Shown: one piece after another, positions 7,266-13,601 of the stretch
Layout of the letters: every line of letters begins with the position of its first letter
Position numbering within the stretch: the stretch's first letter is position 1
NCBI GenBank assembly: GCA_001797695.1
Contig: MGQD01000179.1
Location: 10,156-23,756 of the forward strand
Direction: 5' to 3'
DNA: 13,601 nt
Source of the DNA: Deltaproteobacteria bacterium RBG_13_49_15
Lineage (GTDB): Bacteria; Desulfobacterota; Desulfobacteria; Desulfobacterales; UBA2156
Position numbers and translations under genes: made by a program
The notes under the pieces: model-generated
Seen by the model: only the letters and a program-made list of their open reading frames with translations
What the model was told of the DNA's origin: nothing
Databases searched by the model: none

Positions 7266-8000
7266 CTATTTCAGAAATTCCAAGACCGCAGTAGCAATAG
7301 CTTTTGCAATAACCGTCAATTCCACCGTATCGCGCAGTTTTTTCTCATCAAGGGGATTGGTGAGTTGTCCGATTTCTAAAAGAACGGCCGGCATATCCGC
7401 ACCCTCAAGGACAACGAGCGGGGCGCTATGAAGCCTCACCTCTGTTCCTGTCATGGCGATGGAATTTAAGAGCGCTTCGGCAAACTCCCGGCTTTCCTTT
7501 TTATGGGTTATTTGAACTCTATCCCAGGTCTTGATTTTTTTTTCCTCTTTAGCCGGCATTTGGCCGGGGGGCGTTTCAAAAACGAATACTTCCACGCCCG
7601 ATGCTTCACGAAGAAAACTAGCGCTCGTATGGATGCTGATAAACAGATCCGCTTTTTCGGTATTGGCCTTTGCGGTTCGATCGGCAGAATCGACTTCAAG
7701 ATCATCGGCCCGGGTCAATATAACGCGATACCGGCTCTCCAGTTCCGTTAAGAGCATGCGTGCAATAGTTAACGCGATCGTCTTTTCAACGGCGCCGTCC
7801 TGACCCTTTGCTCCGATATCGGCGCCCCCATGGCCGGGGTCTAAAACCACAATCTTCTTTTCTTTTTCGACATTGCTTTTTCCAAAGACCCCTTCGGCAG
7901 AAAATATGCCTGCAATCACCGCCAGGCCGAAAAAAAGAAGAATCTTCAGCGCCCCCTCAATCCGACAATTTCGTAATCCGAGAAATATTCTCTTTTTCAT
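7266..8000 (-). CDS. N-acetylmuramoyl-L-alanine amidase (Amidase_3 family), exported
   Basis: The enzyme cleaves the amide bond between N-acetylmuramic acid and the stem peptide of murein, usually for cell separation or wall turnover. It has 244 residues: a basic N-terminus and hydrophobic segment (about 17-40) consistent with a signal peptide, then one Amidase_3 domain filling the rest. Zinc-binding residues are H57 (VLDPGHGG), E72 (VEKTIAL) and H124 (FISIHTSAS). The catalytic glutamate is E209 (VLLEIGQLTN, where many family members have a phenylalanine after the glycine). No AMIN, LysM or SPOR domain is present, so it is a minimal single-domain form. The ATG at 8000 has only a weak ribosome site. 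It is the first gene of the minus-strand run. I withhold an ami letter because the AmiA/B/C subtype cannot be settled by reading. Confidence 0.88.
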   Translation of the reverse strand: MKKRIFLGLRNCRIEGALKILLFFGLAVIAGIFSAEGVFGKSNVEKEKKIVVLDPGHGGADIGAKGQDGAVEKTIALTIARMLLTELESRYRVILTRADDLEVDSADRTAKANTEKADLFISIHTSASFLREASGVEVFVFETPPGQMPAKEEKKIKTWDRVQITHKKESREFAEALLNSIAMTGTEVRLHSAPLVVLEGADMPAVLLEIGQLTNPLDEKKLRDTVELTVIAKAIATAVLEFLK

Positions 8001-8143
8001 TTTATCTTGACATTATAGAGGTTTAATATTATTTTGATCGTCACTTTATCTTGGAATTTAGCGTAGTTGAATAAAAAAATCAAGACCGTCTGCTTAAAAG
8101 CGTATAAACTCGCCGCATTATCTTTAAGCAACCCGGACGACTT
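8001..8143. promoter_or_regulatory. Divergent spacer with promoter-like hexamers
   Basis: This 143-base AT-rich stretch separates the leftward amidase gene from the rightward tRNA-Leu. On the minus strand a perfect TATAAT lies at 8017-8012, only 11 bases before the amidase ATG, but no good -35 stands 16-18 bases upstream. On the plus strand a perfect TTGACA at 8007-8012 is followed after 17 bases by TATTTT (8030-8035, 4/6), which could drive tRNA-Leu with a leader of about 100 bases. A TATAAA at 8103-8108 lies nearer the tRNA but lacks a good -35. The 9-mer TTTATCTTG occurs twice (8001 and 8045). I see no coding region here. Confidence 0.35.
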
Positions 8144-8230
8144 GCGAGAGTGGCGGAACTGGGAGACGCACTGGACTTAGGATCCAGCTCTGGAAACAGA
8201 ATGGGAGTTCAAATCTCCCCTCTCGCACCA
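8144..8230 (+). tRNA. tRNA-Leu(TAG), CCA encoded
   Basis: An 87-base class II tRNA with the long variable arm expected of leucine. The acceptor stem GCGAGAG pairs with CTCTCGC, followed by A and the encoded CCA (8228-8230). The anticodon stem CTGGA/TCCAG encloses loop CTTAGGA with anticodon TAG (8178-8180), reading CUN leucine codons. The T arm contains GGGAG-TTCAAAT-CTCCC. It lies 67 bases before trigger factor with no terminator-like hairpin between. Confidence 0.97.
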
Positions 8231-8256
8231 CCTTCGCCATCAATTTAGCCGACGGC

Positions 8257-8262
8257 TATAGT
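8257..8262 (+). promoter_or_regulatory. Possible -10 element upstream of tig
   Basis: TATAGT matches the sigma-70 -10 consensus at five of six positions and would start transcription about 30 bases before the tig ATG. The best -35, TTCGCC at 8233-8238 with an 18-base spacer, is poor (3/6) and immediately follows the tRNA 3' end. It is an alternative or addition to read-through from tRNA-Leu. Confidence 0.3.
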
Positions 8263-8297
8263 GGAAAAAAGAAGAATGACACATAGAAAGGAATGCC

Positions 8298-9635
8298 ATG
8301 CAAGTTACCGTTGAAAATGTGAACAGCGTAAAAAAAATTATTCATGTAGAGATTCCTGAGTCATCAGTTTCCCAGGAGCTCGATAACGCCTACAACCAGA
8401 TTAAAAAGACAGCCAAAATCAAAGGATTTCGGCCTGGAAAAGTCCCTCGCAATGTGATTGAGCGGCTTTTTAAAAAAGAGGTCCATGCCGATGTCTCTTC
8501 CAAATTGATTCAGGATTCGCTGATACAAGCCATAAAAGAGAATGATCTTAGGATCGTCGGAAGCCCCAAGGTTGACCCCCAAGAGATCAATGCAAAGGTT
8601 CCCTTTAAATATGAAGCCACCGTCGAGGTCAGCCCAAAAATTGAAGACCTTGATTTCAAAGGATTAACTCTAAAAAAGAACCTCTATGAAGCCAGTGATG
8701 CGGAAGTCGATGTCCAACTTAAGCTCCTTCAAAAAAACACCGCTCAGTTAAAGACCATCGAAGAAAAACGGCCGGTTCAAAAGGGGGATTATGTTCTTAT
8801 TGATTACGAAGGATTCAAAGACGGAAAGCCTTTCCCGGAGCTCGGTAAAACGGATAATTTTACGCTCAAGGTCGGCAACAAGGTCATTTCCCAAGAGTTT
8901 GACGACCAACTGGCCGGAATGAATCCAGGAGAAAGCAAGCGGATCGGCGTCCATTTCCCGCCCGACCACGCCAACAAGAATATGGCCAACCAAAAAATCG
9001 AATTTAAAACCATCCTGAAAGAAATCCGTGAAGAAATCCTCCCGAATATCGATGATGATTTCGCAAAAGATCTCGGCGATTATAAGAACCTGGAAGAATT
9101 GAAAAACAAAATCCTGGAAAACCTCAAAAGCGGGTATGAAAAACGGGCCGAACAGGAGCTCAACGAACAGATCTTCAGGGCGCTCATTGATAAAACGAAC
9201 TTTGAGGTTCCGGAAGTTCTGGTGGAAACCGAACTTGAAGGGATTATTTCCGATGCGGAAAGATCTTTCCAGTACCGGAACGCCACTTTGGAAGACATGG
9301 GGCTTTCAAGAGAAAAGATTGCTCTACGGTATCGTGAAACCGCTGAAAAACAGGTCCGCCGGTACCTGATTTTGGATAAGATCATCGATCAGGAAAAGCT
9401 CACTTTGTCCGATGAGGAACTCGAATCGGAAATGAAAAAAATGGCTGAAACCGTCAAACAGAGCCTTGAAGATATAAAACAATTTTACAATCATAACAAA
9501 GACCGTCTTGATGCTTTTAAACATGGCTTACTTGAAAAAAAAGCGATGAGGCTTATTATAGATTCTAGCAAAATAGAGGAAACGAGGCCGGAAAGGGAAA
9601 AACCGGTTCCATCATCATCGGAATCAAAGGAGTAA
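8298..9635 (+). CDS. tig: Trigger factor, ribosome-associated chaperone and peptidyl-prolyl isomerase
   Basis: Trigger factor binds ribosomal protein L23 (with L29 contacts) at the exit tunnel and shields nascent chains. The 445-residue product shows the three family domains in order. The N-terminal ribosome-binding domain carries the signature GFRPGKVP (43-50). An FKBP-type isomerase domain spans about 162-243 (KGDYVLIDYEG to IEFKTILKEI). A long, charged, largely helical C-terminal chaperone domain follows, ending in a polar serine/glutamate tail. The ATG at 8298 is preceded by AAAGGA (8287-8292) with a five-base spacer; a nearby ATG at 8293 is out of frame. clpP follows after three bases, and its ribosome site overlaps the tig stop. 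Co-occurrence with clpP, clpX and lon joins folding and degradation of new proteins in one unit. Confidence 0.97.
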   Translation: MQVTVENVNSVKKIIHVEIPESSVSQELDNAYNQIKKTAKIKGFRPGKVPRNVIERLFKKEVHADVSSKLIQDSLIQAIKENDLRIVGSPKVDPQEINAKVPFKYEATVEVSPKIEDLDFKGLTLKKNLYEASDAEVDVQLKLLQKNTAQLKTIEEKRPVQKGDYVLIDYEGFKDGKPFPELGKTDNFTLKVGNKVISQEFDDQLAGMNPGESKRIGVHFPPDHANKNMANQKIEFKTILKEIREEILPNIDDDFAKDLGDYKNLEELKNKILENLKSGYEKRAEQELNEQIFRALIDKTNFEVPEVLVETELEGIISDAERSFQYRNATLEDMGLSREKIALRYRETAEKQVRRYLILDKIIDQEKLTLSDEELESEMKKMAETVKQSLEDIKQFYNHNKDRLDAFKHGLLEKKAMRLIIDSSKIEETRPEREKPVPSSSESKE

Positions 9636-9638
9636 TCC

Positions 9639-10253
9639 GTGCAACTGGTACCTATTGTCATCGAACAAAGCAGCAGGGGGGAGCGCGCCTACGACATTTA
9701 CTCCAGGCTGCTCAAGGATCGGATCATTTTTTTGGGATCGCCGGTTAATGACGACATCGCCAATCTGCTGATTGCCCAGTTTTTGTTTCTTGAATCGGAA
9801 GACCCGGACAAGGAGATTAACTTTTATGTCAACTCTCCCGGGGGGACCGTTACATCCGGGTTAGCGATTTATGATACCATGCAGTATATTAAACCGGATA
9901 TCGCCACCGTTTGCATCGGCCAGGCCGCCAGCATGGGGGCGCTGCTTCTGGCTGCAGGCACCAAAGGGAAACGGTATTCCCTCCCCCATTCACGGATCCT
10001 GATTCATCAACCCATGGGTGGATTTCAGGGGCAAGCCTCCGATATTGCCATCCAAGCGAAAGAAATTCTTCGAATGAAGGAGATGTTAAACCAAATCCTA
10101 TCCAATCACACCGGGAAGGATATCAACGTCATCCAGGCCGATTCGGACAGGGATTTTTTCATGTCCGGGGAAGAGGCCAAAAACTACGGGATCGTCGATC
10201 ATGTCATCGTGAACCGGGATGATCTGAATCAAATCATAAAAACGGAGAAGTAG
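9639..10253 (+). CDS. clpP: ATP-dependent Clp protease proteolytic subunit
   Basis: ClpP forms two stacked seven-membered rings enclosing the proteolytic chamber and degrades substrates fed by ClpX. The 204-residue protein has the serine-protease triad S98 (GQAASMGA), H123 (ILIHQPMGG) and D172 (DSDRDFFMS), each one residue beyond the E. coli mature numbering, and the NSPGG stretch (65-69) of the active-site region. The start is GTG at 9639, with AAAGGAG (9626-9632) six bases upstream and overlapping the end of tig; the protein begins at the usual family position with only a very short propeptide. clpX starts one base after the stop, so the two are translationally linked. Confidence 0.98.
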   Translation: MQLVPIVIEQSSRGERAYDIYSRLLKDRIIFLGSPVNDDIANLLIAQFLFLESEDPDKEINFYVNSPGGTVTSGLAIYDTMQYIKPDIATVCIGQAASMGALLLAAGTKGKRYSLPHSRILIHQPMGGFQGQASDIAIQAKEILRMKEMLNQILSNHTGKDINVIQADSDRDFFMSGEEAKNYGIVDHVIVNRDDLNQIIKTEK

Positions 10254-10254
10254 G

Positions 10255-11499
10255 ATGGCAGCAAAAGATGGAAACGGCGACAACCTCTTCTGTTCGTTCT
10301 GCGGGAAAAACCAGCGGGAGGTCAAGAAACTGATTGCCGGTCCGGCTGTTTACATTTGCGACGAGTGCATCCACCTCTGCAGCGAAATCATCGAAGAGGA
10401 AAGCGAAAAGGATGCAAAGGAGTTCGAGCACTCCCTTGCTCCAAAAGAGATCAAGGGGATGCTTGACGATTACGTGATCGAACAGGAACATGCCAAAAAA
10501 ATCCTCTCGGTAGCGGTTTACAACCATTACAAACGGCTAGAATCGGGAGTAAACACCGGGGATGTGGAAATCCAGAAAAGCAATATACTCCTCATCGGGC
10601 CGACCGGATGCGGGAAGACCCTTTTGGCTCAGACCCTTGCCCGGTTTCTGAATGTTCCCTTCACCATCGCTGATGCCACGACGCTTACGGAAGCCGGATA
10701 TGTAGGAGAAGATGTGGAAAACATTATCTTGGCCCTGTTGCAGAATGCCGATTACGATGTGGAAAAGGCAAAGAGGGGGATCGTATACATCGACGAAATC
10801 GATAAAATTGCGCGTAAGTCGGACAGCCCTTCCATTACAAGGGATGTTTCCGGCGAAGGGGTTCAGCAAGCGCTTTTAAAAATTATAGAAGGAACGATGG
10901 CCAGCGTGCCCCCCAAAGGTGGAAGAAAGCATCCGCAGCAGGACTTCATCAAAGTGGATACCACTAATATCCTATTCATCTGCGGCGGCACCTTCACCGG
11001 GCTCGAAGAGATCATTAAGCGGCGGCTCGGTTCCCGACTGATGGGATTCGGCGCAAAAATCATGTCGAATGAAGAACGAAGCATCGGCGAAACCCTTCAG
11101 ATGGTTCAGACAGAGGATCTCATCAAATTCGGGATGATCCCTGAATTCATCGGCAGGCTTCCGGTGATCGCCACCCTGGACGAACTGACGGTATCCTCGT
11201 TGATCCGGATCCTTAAGGAGCCCAAAAACGCCCTGATCAAGCAATTTGAAAAGCTCTTCGAATTGGAAGGGGTCAATCTCCGATTCACGGACAGCGCCCT
11301 TTCCGCGCTCGCCAAAGAAGCGGTCAAACGAAAATCCGGCGCCCGCGGACTGAGAGCGATCCTTGAAAATTCACTGCTTGATATCATGTATGAACTGCCG
11401 TCGATCAAAAACGTAAAAGAGTGTGTCGTAAGCGAAGATGTCGTTTTAAACCATGAGGATCCGATCCTACTTTATGAACAGGAAAAGAAACAGGCGTAA
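10255..11499 (+). CDS. clpX: ATP-dependent Clp protease ATP-binding subunit ClpX
   Basis: ClpX is the hexameric AAA+ unfoldase that recognises tagged or damaged proteins and threads them into ClpP. Its 414 residues show the N-terminal zinc-binding domain (C13, C16, C35, C38), Walker A GPTGCGKT (115-122), pore loop GYVG (148-151), Walker B IVYIDE (176-181), the RKH loop (224-226), arginine-finger region GRLPV (300-304) and sensor-2 SGARGLR (361-367). The ClpP-docking tripeptide, usually IGF or LGF, reads MGF here (263-265), a conservative change. The ATG at 10255 has GGAG (10244-10247) seven bases upstream. lon begins six bases after the stop. Length and domain content are normal. Confidence 0.98.
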   Translation: MAAKDGNGDNLFCSFCGKNQREVKKLIAGPAVYICDECIHLCSEIIEEESEKDAKEFEHSLAPKEIKGMLDDYVIEQEHAKKILSVAVYNHYKRLESGVNTGDVEIQKSNILLIGPTGCGKTLLAQTLARFLNVPFTIADATTLTEAGYVGEDVENIILALLQNADYDVEKAKRGIVYIDEIDKIARKSDSPSITRDVSGEGVQQALLKIIEGTMASVPPKGGRKHPQQDFIKVDTTNILFICGGTFTGLEEIIKRRLGSRLMGFGAKIMSNEERSIGETLQMVQTEDLIKFGMIPEFIGRLPVIATLDELTVSSLIRILKEPKNALIKQFEKLFELEGVNLRFTDSALSALAKEAVKRKSGARGLRAILENSLLDIMYELPSIKNVKECVVSEDVVLNHEDPILLYEQEKKQA

Positions 11500-11505
11500 C
11501 AGAAT

Positions 11506-13601
11506 ATGGTTGCTCTTCCGAAATTTTTCAAAGATGAGATGCAGACAGGATTCAAAGAGATCCTTCCGCTGCTTCCTTTAAGAGATATCGTTGTATTCCC
11601 TCATATGGTGGCCCCCCTTTTCGTGGGACGGGATAAATCGGTGAATGCTCTTACCGATGCCATGAACAAGGAGAAAACCATTTTCCTCGCCACCCAGAAA
11701 AAAGCAGGGATCGACAATCCAACGGAAAAAGACATCAACCTGACCGGCACGATCGGCATCGTCCTTCAGCTCCTCAGATTGCCGGACGGCACCGTCAAAG
11801 CACTCGCGGAGGGGAAATCAAGAGGGAGGATCATCCGGTTCATCCCTAATGAAGGATTTTTCCAGGTCGAATACGAACCGATTGCGGACATAGAGGTATC
11901 GGCGTTCGAGGGAGAAGCTTTGAAGCGGGCCATCATTCAGAGCTTTGACGAGTATGCCAAACTTAATAAAAATCTCTCCAAGGACCTGATTAAGAATATC
12001 AATAACATATCGAATCTTTCACAACTTTCCGACACGGTGGCCGCTCATTTTTCCTTCAAATTGGAAGACAAACAGCGGCTCCTGGAGAGCGCCGACCTGG
12101 AGAGCCGGCTCTCACTCCTTCTGCGCCTCGTCCGGGCAGAGATCGACATTTTTAAGATGGATCAGCGGATCAAAGGGCGCATCAAAGAGCAGATGGAGAA
12201 GGTCCAGAAAAATTTCTATCTCTCGGAACAGATGCGGGCCATCAAAAAGGAGATGGGGGGCGAGGAAGACCCGAGCGAAGAACTCAATGAACTGGAAAAA
12301 CGGATCAAGCGCAAAAAGATGTCAAAGGAAGCATCCGCAAAGGTCCGCCAGGAATTCAGAAAGCTCAAACTGATGACCCCTATGTCCGCGGAAGCGACGG
12401 TGGTCAGGGGTTATATCGAATGGCTGATCAGCCTCCCATGGTTTGAAAAAGCCAGGATTCGAAACGACATTACAGAAGCCGAAAAGATTTTACACGAGGA
12501 TCATTACGGCCTTGAAAAACCAAAGGAGCGGATACTGGAATATCTGGCCGTCCAATCTTTGGTAAAAAAAATAAAAGGGCCGATCCTCTGCTTCGTTGGG
12601 CCTCCCGGCGTCGGGAAAACATCCCTTGCCAAATCCATCGCACGGGCAACCGGAAGAAAGTTTATCCGCCTTTCCCTTGGCGGAGTCCGGGATGAGGCGG
12701 AAATCCGCGGTCATCGTCGCACCTATATCGGCGCCATGCCGGGGAAAATCATTCAGTCCCTTAGAAAAATTGGGGTCAACAATCCGGTTTTCTGCTTAGA
12801 CGAAGTGGATAAGATGAGCATGGACTTCAGAGGCGACCCTTCTGCAGCACTTCTTGAAGTTCTTGATCCGGAGCAAAACTTCAGCTTCAACGACCATTAT
12901 CTGGATGTGGATTATGACTTAACCGATATCCTCTTCATCACCACAGCCAATACATTGCCGGATATCCCCCTTCCGTTGCAGGACCGGATGGAAATCATCC
13001 GGCTCCCGGGATATACGGAATATGAGAAGCTGCACATTGCCGAGCAGTTCCTGGTCCCCAAGCAGATCAAAACAAACGGACTGGAAGGAAAGAAAGTCGT
13101 CTTTTCACGAAGCGCCATATCCACCATTATCAACCGATATACACGGGAAGCCGGCGTCCGGAACCTGGAGCGTGAAATCGCTTCCATCTGCAGAAAAATA
13201 GCAAAGGAAGTGATGAAGCAACAGAAGGAGGATAACTTTCAGGTATCTTCCAGGTCCGTTATGAAATATCTTGGACCTCCGCGCTTCAGAGAAAACCAAA
13301 TAGAAGACAAAGATCAGATAGGCATGGTTACCGGCCTGGCATGGACCCAGGTGGGTGGAGAGCTTCTCATGGTGGAAACGCTGACCATGCCCGGCAAAGG
13401 GGAGTTGATCATCACCGGCAAGCTTGGCGACGTCATGAAGGAATCGGCTCAGGCTGCTGTGAGTTATGTCCGATCAAGAGCCGAATGCCTGATGATCGAT
13501 GATGAATTTCATAAAAAGCTGGATCTGCATATTCATATTCCCGAAGGAGCCATCCCAAAGGATGGTCCTTCCGCCGGAATCGCCATGTGTTCATCCATTG
13601 T
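11506..13601 (+). CDS. lon: Lon ATP-dependent protease (3' end beyond window)
   Basis: Lon is a hexameric AAA+ serine protease that degrades misfolded and short-lived regulatory proteins in the cytoplasm. The frame is open from 11506 to the last base, 698 codons, with no frameshift. In order: the N-terminal substrate-binding domain starting LPLLPLRDIVVFPHM, a charged helical linker, Walker A GPPGVGKT (365-372), Walker B VFCLDEVDK with D432-E433, and the start of the protease domain with catalytic S689 in PKDGPSAG. The partner lysine lies beyond the window. The start is uncertain: ATG 11506 is six bases after clpX and has only a distant AGG upstream, while ATG 11539 would remove 11 residues and still keep the conserved N-terminal motif. 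I keep 11506. It is the last visible gene of the tig-clpP-clpX-lon cluster. Confidence 0.96.
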   Translation, partial: MVALPKFFKDEMQTGFKEILPLLPLRDIVVFPHMVAPLFVGRDKSVNALTDAMNKEKTIFLATQKKAGIDNPTEKDINLTGTIGIVLQLLRLPDGTVKALAEGKSRGRIIRFIPNEGFFQVEYEPIADIEVSAFEGEALKRAIIQSFDEYAKLNKNLSKDLIKNINNISNLSQLSDTVAAHFSFKLEDKQRLLESADLESRLSLLLRLVRAEIDIFKMDQRIKGRIKEQMEKVQKNFYLSEQMRAIKKEMGGEEDPSEELNELEKRIKRKKMSKEASAKVRQEFRKLKLMTPMSAEATVVRGYIEWLISLPWFEKARIRNDITEAEKILHEDHYGLEKPKERILEYLAVQSLVKKIKGPILCFVGPPGVGKTSLAKSIARATGRKFIRLSLGGVRDEAEIRGHRRTYIGAMPGKIIQSLRKIGVNNPVFCLDEVDKMSMDFRGDPSAALLEVLDPEQNFSFNDHYLDVDYDLTDILFITTANTLPDIPLPLQDRMEIIRLPGYTEYEKLHIAEQFLVPKQIKTNGLEGKKVVFSRSAISTIINRYTREAGVRNLEREIASICRKIAKEVMKQQKEDNFQVSSRSVMKYLGPPRFRENQIEDKDQIGMVTGLAWTQVGGELLMVETLTMPGKGELIITGKLGDVMKESAQAAVSYVRSRAECLMIDDEFHKKLDLHIHIPEGAIPKDGPSAGIAMCSSI

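Noticed and set aside
8248..8258. Inverted repeat AGCCGACGGCT between tRNA-Leu and tig as a terminator
   Set aside because: At most four base pairs with a three-base loop and no T-run after it.

Overview
The window reads as ordinary, gene-dense bacterial chromosome. Lnt (lipoprotein N-acylation) and a periplasmic-type amidase point to a Gram-negative, diderm cell. NfnAB-type transhydrogenase suggests anaerobic metabolism. Together with the order tRNA-Leu, tig, clpP, clpX, lon, this fits a Desulfobacterota (former Deltaproteobacteria) member such as a sulfate reducer or syntroph. That assignment is inference from gene content and order. Base composition looks even throughout, and I see no insertion sequence, phage gene, integrase or CRISPR array.

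Left, plus strand (1-1718): the 3' end of nfnA, then complete nfnB. They encode the two subunits of an electron-bifurcating NADH-dependent ferredoxin:NADP+ oxidoreductase.

Centre, minus strand (8000 down to 1697): an N-acetylmuramoyl-L-alanine amidase, tRNA-Pro(TGG), lnt, prfB, an uncharacterised HD-domain phosphohydrolase, thiD and cytX. From prfB to cytX the genes are tightly packed (17-base gap, 4-base overlap, 11-base overlap), so they probably form one operon, perhaps with lnt 66 bases upstream. prfB carries the programmed +1 frameshift by which release factor 2 controls its own synthesis. thiD and cytX form a salvage pair for the thiamin pyrimidine: import and phosphorylation of hydroxymethylpyrimidine. 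cytX converges on nfnB and the two coding regions overlap tail to tail by 22 bases.

Right, plus strand (8144-13601): tRNA-Leu(TAG) followed by the conserved protein-quality-control cluster of trigger factor, ClpP, ClpX and Lon, with junctions of 3, 1 and 6 bases. lon runs off the window after its catalytic serine. The divergent spacer 8001-8143 separates the two halves and holds promoter-like elements. No stretch over 300 bases lacks a gene.

I found no convincing new system. The points most worth a second look are the orphan HD protein between prfB and thiD, the absence of a thiamin riboswitch at thiD-cytX, the polarity of the hairpin next to tRNA-Pro, and the prfB recoding site, which makes a simple open-reading-frame call of prfB too short.
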